A DNA stretch of 64,000 nucleotides, taken from positions 103,896,363-103,960,362 of the forward strand of contig OX421961.1 in NCBI GenBank assembly GCA_949128115.1, given 5' to 3'. Below, piece after piece: positions 34,440 to 44,589 of this stretch; positions within the stretch are counted from its first letter, which is position 1; every line of letters starts with the position of its first letter. The DNA is from Anaspis maculata. Lineage: Eukaryota; Arthropoda; Insecta; Coleoptera; Scraptiidae. The notes below the pieces were generated by a model. It searched no databases and had not been told where the DNA came from. It saw only the letters and a program-made list of their open reading frames with translations. Made by a program: the position numbers and the translations under genes.

Positions 34440-35060
34440 AACTTCGTTCATTTTCTATGTATCTGTTCAAATTGGAAACCTCCCGGAAATTTTTCAAATG
34501 TCCGACCCAATCACCATCACGTCGCGTCGTCCAGACAAACTAGACAAGTCTGCCACGTCAGCCCTCAAAGTGTCCGTTAAACGCTCAAAGGTGGAAGGTG
34601 CATTGCAGAGTCCAAATGGCAAAACGAAAAACTGGTATGAGTCACTTCACGTCTTTTCTTTGTTGCCAGGGTAAAGTCCTACTTGCCAGAATTCACTTTT
34701 GATTGTGACGTGTGACTTGTCACGTGTGAAAAATCATGATGATCCAGAAAGTGTGCTCAGTGATCGTCTATTCTTAGTATGTAATGCGTAACTGTTTTTT
34801 TCTGGTAACATCGTTGAGTTTTCAATCGTTGACGCAAAACGCGTCAAGTCATCATTTGTCGCAACCAAAACTGGACCATGGCGACGTAGATTCTTTGATC
34901 ACTTTTTCGTCCTTCATGTTCTTCGAGACTTTCGACACTTTCTGTTGCTTCGTCAGTGATGAGCATCTTTGAAGTTGTCAAATCGATGCTACATTCTCGG
35001 TGTTGATGGGATACAGGATCAAGCTGGTATAGGCCCAATCCTTGTATCCCGACAGCCTCG
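34440..35060 (-). pseudogene. Ty3/Gypsy retrotransposon pol (RT) remnant, many frameshifts and stops
   Basis: Reading the minus strand across all three frames recovers the RT blocks in correct order. They are a fingers segment (KVIKESTSPW), FCVND*KLNDVTRK (normally FCVDYRKLN), LRIDD, a SEFWQV block, YQFFVLPFGLCNAPSTFE and, after a +1 shift, CLVCLDDA, which holds the catalytic DD pair. Downstream NFREVSNLNRY continues the usual connection. At least four disruptions are present, including in-frame stops near 34760 and 34835. No LTR, protease or integrase is recognisable nearby. The solo LTR at 41292 is 6 kb away and need not be related. Confidence 0.8.
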
Positions 35061-35260
35061 ACTTCTCCCTGAATGAATTCCGTCGCAAGTTCATTCTCTT
35101 TGCTCAAGATGTTTCCATTTTGGGGCTGGAGTTTTCAAGATTTCGTCTCTTGGGCACGTAAAAGAGGTCGGTTCAAGTGTGTTTCACCTTGGCAACGCGC
35201 GACCGATTCAATTTTGGTAACGCTGACAAGGTTGATGAAAAGAGTTGCATTATTCACCCT

Positions 35261-35590
35261 TCAGTGATATACCCATTCTGTTAGGGATGACAGTGTTGGT
35301 ATCGAGAGGTAGATGAGAGATGTTGGGTTGAGAACATATAGAAGCAAAGCCTTTGGAGGTGGAGATGTAACTGTTTGAGAAGTATTGTATAATTTCACTT
35401 GATACCAGTTGTAGGAAAATAGCATATTATTATAGAAAAGACTGAAGTGTACCTTTTTATCCCAACAGTGAAGTTTGGTCAAATCATTCGACAGATAAAA
35501 GAGAACTTCAGTCAGATAGTGTGAACGGAGTGATTCATAATTCGCGGACACGGAGTCCAGAGCAGTTTTTGGGATGCTGGGATGCTTCAA
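35261..35590 (-). CDS. Exon-like open frame containing a segment repeated at 40446
   Basis: A 109-codon minus frame. Its N-terminal third is plausible protein (residues DSVSANYESLRSHYLTEVLF), and GATAAAAAG|GTACAC near 35450 could be a donor. The nucleotides encoding LDSVSANYESL (35528-35559) occur again, identical and inverted, at 40446-40477, where the same peptide frame is also open. Family not recognised. It may be a host exon with a partial duplicate or a retroelement protein relic. Confidence 0.3.
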   Translation of the reverse strand: MKHPSIPKTALDSVSANYESLRSHYLTEVLFYLSNDLTKLHCWDKKVHFSLFYNNMLFSYNWYQVKLYNTSQTVTSPPPKALLLYVLNPTSLIYLSIPTLSSLTEWVYH

Positions 35591-35681
35591 GAATACCAGA
35601 TGAATGTCGAAAAAAAGTCAGCTTTTTTATTTTTACGAATAGAAGGTCAAGAGGGAGGACTTCCACCTCCCCTATGCTAGT

Positions 35682-35805
35682 TATCGTGTGATCAATTGAA
35701 TTCCTAACTTAGGCAGGCTGTGTCCTAGCCAAATGCAGCTTCGCACCTTTGATTTCGACCAGGCCACAGCGTCCCTAAATTGGGAATTCCATTGATCACA
35801 CGATA
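35682..35805. mobile_element. 124-bp MITE with TA duplication
   Basis: TCGTGTGATCAATTGAATTCC at the left pairs with GGAATTCCATTGATCACACGA at the right; TA flanks both ends if the element is taken as 35684-35803. A TA duplication is typical of the Tc1/mariner superfamily. No coding capacity. Confidence 0.6.
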
Positions 35806-35874
35806 TTCGAAACTGTTTTGGTATAGACCGGAGAAGTGATGACGTCACAACATGGCAACATGGCCGGCAGTTGA

Positions 35875-36008
35875 TAATGATAATAATAATGATAATTGTT
35901 TTCCTCCTTCTCAACCTTCTTCTGGTTATAGGAGTTTGTAACATTTTATTAGTTCGGTTTATCAATCAGTACAAAGGTATACATTTCGATGTCACAGTAA
36001 ATTTTTTT
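35875..36008 (-). mobile_element. 134-bp retro-insertion with 14-bp target duplication
   Basis: TGGCCGGCAGTTGA occurs at 35861-35874 and again at 36009-36022, immediately flanking the insert. The other arm of element K has the single uninterrupted version. On the minus strand the insert ends in a TTATTATTATCATTA-like tail, as in LINEs with simple-repeat tails. It is best read as a severely 5'-truncated LINE or a SINE. Confidence 0.6.
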
Positions 36009-36159
36009 TGGCCGGCAGTTGACATTTTTTGGAGGCCAACGTCACATGAACGTGACGTTTCTATGTTTGGTTGTGTTTGGCATGACATTTTCTGGAGGTT
36101 AACAACAAAAGTCACAAAAGTCAGTGCAAAATGGCAGTGAGCATTGCTGAAATTGCCAG

Positions 36160-36655
36160 CCTAAGAGACAGCCAGCGTCATACAGGCGGACTTGGTTGCA
36201 AAAAGGCCAGACATAGCCCAACTCATTGACAGAGAGCTGCGCAAAGCTGCACTCAGAATCACCAGTGCCTACAGAACGGTTCCGTATGATGCAGCCCGAG
36301 CGCTCTCGGGTATCCCACCCTTCGCCCTGATGCTTGCGATCAGAGGAAACAAGCGTAGAAGTGCCCACCAGCAAACCAGAAAGCAGAAACAAGGCCAGTG
36401 AGCAGTTCGTCGAGCAGTGGCAACGGCAGTGGAACGCCTTGGTTCAAAGTTGGATGAAAAAAATACTGGGGAGCCTCAAAAGCCTCAGCGCCAGGACAAC
36501 GCGGAACACGCTCGTTTTCATTGTAACGGTCCATCAAGGCAGCGAGAAGACATCGAAGAAAAACTGGGCAGGAGAATCGCCGTCGACAATCTCGTTCATG
36601 AGATGCTCAGAGGCAAACAGCAATGGATCGCAGTGCAGTTTATAGTTAGCAGTTT
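36160..36655 (+). pseudogene. LINE ORF2 C-terminal fragment with internal deletion
   Basis: 36192-36401 reads DRELRKAALRITSAYRTVPY then DAARALSGIPPFALMLA, the post-RT segment of R1/jockey-type ORF2 (usually LRV.SAYRTVS..A..VIAG..P). After a frameshift comes EQWQRQWNA (usual EW..RW). The W-R-R-L-I-P segment that should follow is missing. Another frame gives DNAEHARFHC then EDIEEKLGRRIAVDNLVHEM with L..QQW, the usual very C-terminal block. So it is an internally deleted, frameshifted relic, lying wholly between the inverted repe­ats of element K. Confidence 0.75.
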
Positions 36656-36973
36656 TTAGTTTATAGCAATATAGTTTGATTTCCTCCACCTGATATAGCC
36701 CAAAATATGAATCTTTTTTGTTGTATCCATTTCCATTATTTACCTTCGCAAAAATTTGACAAACACATGACAAACACAAACAGAGAAACGTCAAGTGCAT
36801 GCCACGTGCCGTGCATCCCACGGTCATGTCACGTTTGACGTTGGCCTCCAGAAAATGTCAACCGCCGGCCATGTTGCCATGTTGTGACGTCACACTTCTT
36901 CGGTCTCGAGTCAGACCAAGGATTTTTTGAACCTCTGAATCTGTTTTTGAACTTAGTTATTGTACAGGGTGGT

Positions 36974-37789
36974 ATAGTAGGTTCACTTGTACCGTGATTC
37001 TAGTTGGCTGTGAGATTTTGTTTCTAAGTTTTCAAATCTGATATTTGAAAACTCCCTAGAACTTGGCAGTTGGTTGCATTGATTTTTGAAAGTTTAAGCT
37101 TGACGACAAGATCAACAACTTCATCGTTTGTCAAATCGAGTGACAAATAGACTGAAAATCACGAGTTTCACGAAAATTGTGGTGAAATTATGCCCATTAC
37201 TGTGAAAACTGTGTTTGCGCCTCAGCTTGTGTCTTGAACAATAACGTCCAGTGCCCATTTTAAAGTCCTCGAGAGTGCCATCAAGAACTCGCTTCTGGGA
37301 GAAAAAATGGGCGGAATAGGTGCTGGGCATGTACCCCATAACGTTCAGCTTTGCGGAGAAGACGTGAATTTTTTTTCAAAAACCACATAATATGGAAGCA
37401 TTGAGAACTATTCTTGGTTTTTAAAAGAAGTACCCACACTCTGGAAGGCTGGAAACGATGGGAAGCTGAACCCTCCTCATTTTTGTGGGGATGGGATTCA
37501 TCGACGTTAATACTTGATTCCACTGCTCAGGACATTGTACTGGAACAAGAAATTTGCGGAACTTGTGAAAGGTGAACTACATCCACTCCATATTTGCAAT
37601 TTGCAAAGTTGATTTCGGTAATTTTTTTATTTTTGACAGCAACAGTCAACATACCATCATACCAACATAACCTATCTTTCGAAGCCAGACGCCCAGGCGC
37701 ACACTAGGCAGTTGGACGTGAAGTCTACAATGCCAAACAGTGAAATTTGCCCAGCCTACTAGAATCACGGTACAAGTGAACCTACTCTA
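36974..37789. mobile_element. Element L, about 816 bp with 30-bp terminal inverted repeats
   Basis: TAGTAGGTTCACTTGTACC..GATTCTAGT at 36975 is mirrored at 37756-37788 with essentially no mismatch in 30 bp. TACAGGGTGG precedes the left end. The interior is not palindromic and shows no recognisable transposase. A 72-codon frame within is not assigned. The target duplication is unclear. Confidence 0.65.
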
Positions 37790-39040
37790 TCATCAATCCT
37801 GAAAAACTAGCTTTCTCAAAGAAAAATCGGTTGTGTCACGCCAAAACTTCCCCGACAAGTAACAAAGGAACGGATGGGTATTTATGTATGAGAGGTCCCT
37901 TTGGGTAGAAAGTGAGGTTTTGAGAAAAAGATTGAAGAACTGAGATATTTTCCTCAATAAGGGCTTAATTTTGAGTTCTATAATTTGAGTCGGGTCTCGA
38001 TAACCCAGACCGGTTTTATACATTTTCAACAGGGCAATTGACCTTTCCAAAAATAAAGGATAGAGAATGGTTTTGACAGTTGTCCCAACCTACGCAAAAT
38101 ATTTCGCGCATTGCGCACCTTTCACGGTTGCATGATGTCATGTTAATGTCAGATTCCAGACGTCATGAGCAGGTCCTCAAAATCTCTGTTTGTTTTGGTG
38201 AAAAAAAAAACGATGAAGAAATCACCAATGAAGTGCACACTGGAAGAAAATCCAGCCAGATGGAGAAACAGAGTATCAGAAGAAGTCATAGTGAAAGCGA
38301 AGACGGGTGAAATACTAATGCGTATTCATTCCGGCAAAGCTGTATCTCGAGAACTTACTGTTTATCTATCTGTAGAATTAGTAGTTGCAGAGGATTCACC
38401 ACTCCATTATCGCAGTTGAAGCACTTTTAGTGCCCTGATTTATGACAAGTGCTAAGCGGAAAAGACAAATTTGATGGATACTGGTCCATCAAAACTTCAG
38501 CAGAACTCAATTTTGAATGATGCCACCAGAAATACTGTGCGCCACTCTTACAGTTCCAGGGGTAGAAACTTCGACGAGTGGTTCCGTAGGGAGGAGAAGC
38601 CAGATGAAAGTTTGAACAGCCCTGGGGTTCTCTTGCACAAAATGGGTCGTGTCTTGTCTGGTTAAATTTTGTTTTTCCAACTCTCAAGCCCCAGCGTGTA
38701 TTTCGTAAAGTTGTACATGGGAACATGAGGCTTCTTCAGATTATTTTCGCATAAGGTAACACAGCAATAAATAACCACTTTGGTAAGTCTTTCCTTTCTA
38801 CGCTCGGTGCTTGCCTATGTCTCTGACACTTCCACTATGAGATGACTGCATACTGACAGTTGTCCCAATCTACGCAAAATCATGACGGCATAATAGAAAA
38901 GGACAAGCGCAAATTTGGAAAGGTCTATTCTCGACAAATTGAAAACAAAACTGTTGGAAAATATTTGGGAACCAGTTACCACTTGTTCAAAAAAAAAGGT
39001 GAAAATCGGTTCACGAGTTGAACACCTGGGACAGAGTTCT
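37790..39040. other. Unassigned region bracketed by a 26-bp direct repeat
   Basis: GACAGTTGTCCCAA.CTACG then CAAAAT occurs at about 38074 and again at about 38857. Both are near sequence resembling GACCTTTCC..TA. Between them a plus frame, 38471-38665 (64 codons, containing GRNFDEWFRREEKPDES), has coding-like composition but no family or splice support. This may be one repeat unit of about 780 bp. Confidence 0.3.
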
Positions 39041-39049
39041 TATTATTAG

Positions 39050-39450
39050 CACTTCAGAGCCCCCAAACCAGAGGGGGGCTCAGCGGGGCTCCAAGAGATA
39101 CCCGTAGACACCAGGGAGCCTATTTAGGGCTTCAATTAACCCAAGAAGACACAACAGCGTCGCTTTGGCCTGAAACGGCAAAATCTGATAGTCACAAGTG
39201 GGGGCCCTATCAGAGCTTTGAACGGCATCAGGAATAAGACACCATGGGGCCCTGGTACCGAATCATACAAAGGAACCGCACACATTACAGCTTGAACGTA
39301 CACGGCGCCGCAACGGGATGGGCATACTGAAGTTGCTAAAGCTACAGAAAACACAAAGGGGTATTTACGGAGTTCCAAAACGATACTTGAAGACACAAAG
39401 GATCGGGGCGCACTGTTGCCTTAAACGATACAAGAAAACACACCGAGATC
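39050..39450. repeat. GC-rich degenerate minisatellite, copy 2
   Basis: The same word set as 3660-3975: GAGCCCC, GGGGGGCTC, GGGCTTCAA, GAAGACACAA, GAGCTTTGAACGGC, in the same orientation. The unit is about 50-60 bp and poorly conserved. It is not flanked by the CAACTTGACGCC arrays seen at 58087-60295. Confidence 0.6.
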
Positions 39451-40445
39451 GGCATCAATAACCATTTTGTCACTTTGACATAGACACGTCAATGTAACAA
39501 AAACTTACCGGTTTGGTTGCTAAGGAAATAAAATAGGCCAAAAGTCGAGCGAACAGGCAAACCCGGCTGAAATCGGCCAGGCCAAATTTTGAAAATTCAT
39601 AGCGCGCGTCTTGTTGATGATGGGAAACTCCAACTGAAGCATTGATTTGATTCATTGGTTGTGTTGCTTCCTGCCAAATTGGGTTCTATTCTAATCCATT
39701 GGATATGCTTTGAATATTTTAATGGTAAAGTTTCAAAATTTGTAATTTTTTTAAATTTGACAGATGACAGATGGACAAAAAATTTAACAGCTTTGAATAG
39801 AGTTTTTTAAGAGCTTTCAGGTGACATACTGCAAGTCAAGTTCCATGATGTATAACATCTGTAATTCTTTGATAGTGACATTTTGGTTTGACAGATGATG
39901 GTCAAAAACTAATGGGCTCTTTCCAGGGACCAACAATGTCCGCATACCGAAATTCAAGTCAATCGGATCAACGTTGCGGCTGTTATCGTAGCAGATTACA
40001 GACACACAGACAGACATCACTCTAAAAATGTTCTTTCTCAATCGTCTTGGGGGACCTCAAAATGAATATATCCGTCTTTATCTCGAAAAAAAATTTTGCG
40101 CGTTTACAATACTTCCCCTCCTCGTTGGGTGGTGGGTTGGGGAAGTAAAACTGTAGATGAATTTCTACGGGAACGAATCGTGTTATTTTCTCCTCTGCAT
40201 CGATTTTACAACCTGTGTGACCATTCAGGACCGTTTTTGAAGCGAAACGGAACTGTTAGTTATCAGTTTCACTCACTGTCACCGAGTGAACCAATCCTGT
40301 AGATAAATCAAATCTTGAAAAAACATACGGTTTAAAAATTCCGAATTTCTCTTCAGTCTCACTCAAACGGTATCTCAAATACAAAGGCAAAAATGTTCGT
40401 AATATTTTTCTGGCACTTTTGACTTATTTCTGTGAATTGATGTCT
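39451..40445. other. Unassigned region with dispersed-repeat words
   Basis: 39700-39900 is rich in TGACAG/TGACA like the repeats at 7340 and 11310, with TTTGAATAGAGTTTTT..GAGCTTTCA in a similar order. 39960-40110 contains CAGACACACAGACAGACATC and GCGCGTTTACAATACTTCCC, words I associate with dispersed insect repeats from memory. No gene supported. Confidence 0.3.
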
Positions 40446-40477
40446 TGGACTCCGTGTCCGCGAATTATGAATCACTC
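40446..40477. repeat. 32-bp block, perfect inverted copy of 35528-35559
   Basis: Starts TGGACTCCGTGTCCGCG and ends ATGAATCACTC. It is identical, base for base, to the complement of 35528-35559 while flanks on both sides differ. GGACtccgtGTCC inside it is itself a small hairpin. Confidence 0.8.
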
Positions 40478-40706
40478 TGTACAGTCAAAAAATTCCGAAA
40501 TCACATGCTCACTTTATGCAGGATGTTGTCAGGATTTGCATAGCGGCGCACCCAGTATGCACCTACTATACTAGATGCTCCTAGACGCGCCTTCTGGCTC
40601 CGCGTCTAGCCCCTTTTATCGCAAATGAACTTTGAAGTGGAGAATTTTCATCATAAAAGCTGTAGAGTTGCAGAAGCATATGTCTGCACTTCCGGCGCAA
40701 CGGCAC

Positions 40707-40999
40707 CGGTAAAATAAGCGTTGCAAAATCAATCCGTCAGGGTTTATTCCTTGACGGATTTTCACCATTTTGATCTCTTTCGAAAGCTACAAGGATGTAC
40801 TTTGGTTTGAGCCCATTGGCATTTCCAAAATCAAAAAATATTTTTTTCAAATGTCTAAATCAATTTTTTTTTGGATTTCGGAAATGTTAGTGGGCTCAAA
40901 CCAAAGTACATCCTTGTAGCTTTCAAAAGAGACCAAAATGGTAAAAAACCGTCAAGGAATAAACCCAGACGGATTAATTTCGCAACGCTCATTTCACCA
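40707..40999. mobile_element. Hairpin element M (about 293 bp)
   Basis: GGTAAAATAAGCGTTGC, then AATCCGTC, TTTATTCCTTGACGG, AGCTACAAGGATGTAC and TTTGGTTTGAGCCCA, are mirrored up to 40999. Arms are about 125 bp with high identity and a loop of about 45 bp. No coding capacity and no clear duplication. Confidence 0.7.
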
Positions 41000-41291
41000 A
41001 TATGACTCCGTCCTTAATGGAAAATAACCATAAAAAGTGATGACCATAGACAGTCGATGAAAAAGCTTCGACCAATAGACCAAGGGGCTTTTTGATTTAA
41101 AGTATCTGTGGAGTATATCTGTGATATTCACTCGGATATTCGAGAACTGAGATTTTTAGCTGTACATACTTGATTTTCATCTGTACATTGTTCTCATAAA
41201 TTGTCTTTGTCCACCTATTTTATTTATTTATTTGTTTATTTATTATTCAATTGTTTGTTACTGTGTTATGTTGTTAATACATTGTATATAT

Positions 41292-41809
41292 TGTTACGAT
41301 ATTTCGCGTACGGGTTCGAATATAATTGAGACGATCTTTTAAAACACACACTGTTTATTTCTGTGTACTACTACAATAAATGCCAACAATTATCGCTTGG
41401 AATTATGTCGCAGGTACTTCGCTTGTTATCACTCGCTATCTCTTCGCCTTCTGATTCAATACTGCCGCGAGCTCCCGGCTGACGCCTTATATAAGGCCTC
41501 CGAATAATGTTCCCGAAGTTTCTGTCTGCTTCCAGCAAATTCCATGAGGGTCTGGCATATGCGGTTTCTAGATCATTCCTGAATAATCGCACACGTTACC
41601 CGTATGCTTTCCATGTGTTCTGGAATCTGCGCCTCCGTCAAAGTGAACTGACGTGCCTTGATCGAACGTTCAAGTCTCCATTGGGTTCACATACAAGAAC
41701 GCTCTGGAATGCACGAGATCGCTCCAGACTTCTACACTGCGATCTAATGGTGGAAGGATCCAGAAACATCGAGTGTTTACCTATATGTACGAGATCGCCG
41801 CTCGTAACA
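41292..41809 (-). mobile_element. Solo LTR (518 bp), probably Ty3/Gypsy type
   Basis: Runs from TGTTACGA to TCGTAACA (an 8-bp inverted terminus with TG..CA ends) and is flanked by ATAT on both sides (41288-41291 and 41810-41813), a 4-bp duplication. On the minus strand, CCTTATATAAGG (near 41483) would be the TATA box, followed by an AATAAA signal near 41355, the order expected for U3-R-U5. No internal retrotransposon sequence remains, so it arose by LTR-LTR recombination. A TTTA-rich simple repeat (41216-41262) abuts it on the left. Confidence 0.75.
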
Positions 41810-41888
41810 ATATGCATGCTGTACCCACGCGTGCCCACGCTATACGTTGACAGTTCTACAACCTGTAAATGGTTTTATGGAAGACAAT

Positions 41889-41935
41889 AAATGTATCTAT
41901 ATCTATCTATCTCTATGTATCTATCTAAGTATGTA
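41889..41935. repeat. TATC microsatellite
   Basis: Imperfect run of TATC/TATG units just after the solo LTR. Confidence 0.7.
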
Positions 41936-41999
41936 TTGATGTCCGGTCAGGAAAAACCAAGCGCCGAAATTCCGACAATATTGTTTTTAATGTCAAAAA

Positions 42000-42630
42000 T
42001 TACTTTTGTTCTGGAGGAGGCCCTTCTCTAGTCCTGCGATCTTATCAGTTTGCCTAGTTTATTTGTGTGCTCAAAAGTATCGTGCTACTGGAATAATCTG
42101 ACAACTGACTCAAGAAGTTTCCAGTTCGAAATAAAAAAAAAAAGGAATAAGAAAGACAAATAAAACAGCTACCAAAACTGCTACTAAAAACTGAAGAGAA
42201 AATAATGTGCTGTCTTTGATGTCCAATTTTGAAGACAATTTGACTGAAAGTGCTTCCCACTGAGACAGACCTTCCAAACAAAAAAAGTTTTCCAGGCTGT
42301 AGCTCAATACAATGAAGAAATAAGCAAGGTGGATAAAATGGAATCATTCAGCTTGGAAAATTAAAACTTGGGCAGAAAGGTATATTGTGCCAAATAATTA
42401 TGTTCTTCAAAATTTTTGAATGAATGTATACTTGTTGCTTCTCTGTTGAGTTACTGTTTTCATTTACCTGCCACTATTTTTGTATAAAAAGGGCAGCCCT
42501 AAGATTGGAGAACCTGTGAAAATGTACACAAAAAATCGCCTCTGCTGCGTTTCTACATCAGCCACTTTTAGTGAAATTTCATTAAAAAATTTCAATTTTC
42601 AAAAATGTAGCTTTGTCCACTAATAGGTAG
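42000..42630. other. Unassigned; minus-strand frame with one hydrophobic segment
   Basis: On the minus strand 42110-42307 encodes 65 residues, the last part being a strong membrane-type helix (LQFLVAVLVAVLFVFLIPFF). The segment derives from an A-rich plus strand, so composition alone may explain it. No splice or family support. Confidence 0.2.
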
Positions 42631-42634
42631 GTTA

Positions 42635-42910
42635 ATGTGGCCACAACTTTCATGTCTATACGCTAGATTCGAAGGCAAGATGGACACAGTCCCTGTGCCT
42701 CCTCCATATTGCTTCATGTTCTACCGCCATGAATGCAGGCACACCGCACAGGGCTCACATTTTGTTTTGATGGAGGTCCGCCGCATTGTAGGAATGAGCC
42801 CGCGCGATATAAAATTACTTACGTCGGTGGTGCACCTTCTATACAATATAATAAATCATTCACCATCACAACCTCCAGAGCCTGTACTTAGCACATCACA
42901 CATGATATAG
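42635..42910 (+). CDS. Hypothetical open frame, 91 codons
   Basis: The frame opens at an ATG, and a second ATG at codon 16 (MDTVPVPPPYCFMFYRHECR) has better composition. Cys/His-containing middle part, then a VRRIVGMSPRDIKLL segment. It ends at TAG near 42910. On the opposite strand GCACCACCGAC|GTAAGT offers a donor, so the coding strand is uncertain. Not recognised. Confidence 0.2.
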   Translation: MWPQLSCLYARFEGKMDTVPVPPPYCFMFYRHECRHTAQGSHFVLMEVRRIVGMSPRDIKLLTSVVHLLYNIINHSPSQPPEPVLSTSHMI

Positions 42911-44589
42911 TGTTATATCAAGTTATCGTAATTACATTTTTTCGTTAAAATCCCCAACACACGATCCGACATCGTCTCTCTTTTTCCCCCTTTCGCTCCA
43001 CAGACAAATGCCACGGAAAAAGACAAACGAAAACCGATCACGTGCAACCAAATCCACAACGGACTTTTTCAGGACTTTGTGGCGTTATATGTCTGCCTGA
43101 AATATGGACGTAATTTATTGTATATTAGGTGTAAATTTTCATATATACAACTTTAAATTACATAGCTCATTGGGTTATACTTTTAATGAATTGTATATTC
43201 ATTTTCGTTACGGGCATCAGGCTTTTACGTTTATTAACGTTCCAGCAGGCATCACATCCATCAGGTAGGTTGTACATAAAAATATTTCCAATATCCATTT
43301 TGCGGAGCGGCCATTTCGAATCGATTCAACATGGTCCCGAAAGCAAATATTGACAAAAAAAATTAGGGAGAGGGACGCAAATTAGGCACACAAAATTTGT
43401 TTGTTGTGTGCACAGCGCACATGTGTGTGAATATTTGTCATGTTTTGGTCAATAAATTACTGTTCTCAATCTTAAAATACTACGTGCTCAATTTTTGAAA
43501 TATGACCAAAGGTAAGGTGCTTGCACACCTTTGAAAATTTATGGCACTGCCAGCGTTTAGAAAAGTCAAGTGTTAAAAAATACAGAATTAATACATGTTT
43601 AATTACTAACTCGCACCATGCTACCCATCTATGATTAAAAAGCAGAAGGGAAGTATATCGGTATGATATACATTAACGTGAATTATTATCGACGTGAAAC
43701 AGGCAAGCAACACTTTTCTAACGTATGGGAAATTATCATCATGTGAGTATACTCTGCGTATTGAAAAAATACGAAAAGAAAAAGCTCTACCTATACTATC
43801 CCTGAGTTTATATACACCTATCTATTAACAATAAAGCACGCAGAAGAATATAAAGGCGTATTTTTTAAACAGACGCCACAGATGTTAAATTCCGGTCAAA
43901 AACCTATAAATACACGTTACTTTACAGAACGGAACAATACAGTCGTGATTCAATTTTCGACTTGAATAGATTTTTTTCTGTGAAGTAGAGATACCAAACT
44001 GAATTTTTATTTCGAACTCCCAGGAAGTTTACCGCAATAGTATCCGCAAAAAGTTAATATCGATAAATAATAACATAATATATATTCTACAAGACCGTAA
44101 TAAATATAATTTCTCCAACTAACACTTCATACGCAGAGCGATATCGTAACAAATTATATGATTATACTTGTAGCATATCCTGAAGTGATTCATTCCTCAA
44201 GTGAACATTACGAATACTTAATGACATAATGACTTCATAACAACTTTGCCAACACCAAAATTACTACAATAAAGTTCTTATAGAGACACACATCAGGTGG
44301 TAATTCCTATATTTTTACTGCGTGAATGAGTGAAGTTTAAACCATTCAGTTCTTAGTATTATTGTGGTTTACTTTTTATACAGTGCAGTTTTTGTTGCAC
44401 ATCAGTGGATTTGAGACAAAATCATCACTTTTTTTTCCAATTGAAATAATAATTTTGGACTATCAAAGTAGCATTATCAAGAAATTGAATTCTACAAGGG
44501 TTAGTACGTTCATGGTTTATGTATGTGCGTATGACTTGAAAACGAATTCGTGCATGGAGATTGAAGAGTTGAAAAACGTACAAAAAGGA
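42911..44589. other. AT-rich stretch, one acceptor-like site with a small frame
   Basis: A long pyrimidine tract ending in CAG (CTTTTTCCCCCTTTCG..CAG, to 43004) precedes ATGCCACGGAAAAAG (43009), which opens a 30-codon Lys/Arg-rich frame to TGA. Too short to support a gene. The remainder to 44589 is very AT-rich with no element found. Confidence 0.25.

Larger units (their letters stand above)
35825..36906. mobile_element. Inverted-repeat element K carrying a captured LINE fragment
   Basis: AGACCGGAGAAGTG..TGACGTCACAACATGGC..ATGGCCGGC..TTGA at 35825 is mirrored at 36846-36906. The arms continue with GGAGGCCAACGTCAC..GTGAC against GTCAC..GACGTTGGCCTCC and GACATTTTCTGGAGG against its complement. 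Between the arms lies a plus-strand LINE C-terminus (36160-36655). The left arm is split by a small retro-insertion (35875-36008). TGACGTCA sits 15 bp inside each end. No transposase, and no certain duplication. Confidence 0.7.

Noticed and set aside
36334..36645. Independent 103-codon gene on the plus strand
   Set aside because: It is a frameshifted reading of the LINE C-terminal fragment in element K.
34440..41809. One Ty3/Gypsy element comprising the RT remnant and the LTR
   Set aside because: They are 6 kb apart, separated by several independent elements, and the LTR has its own intact 4-bp duplication as a solo LTR.
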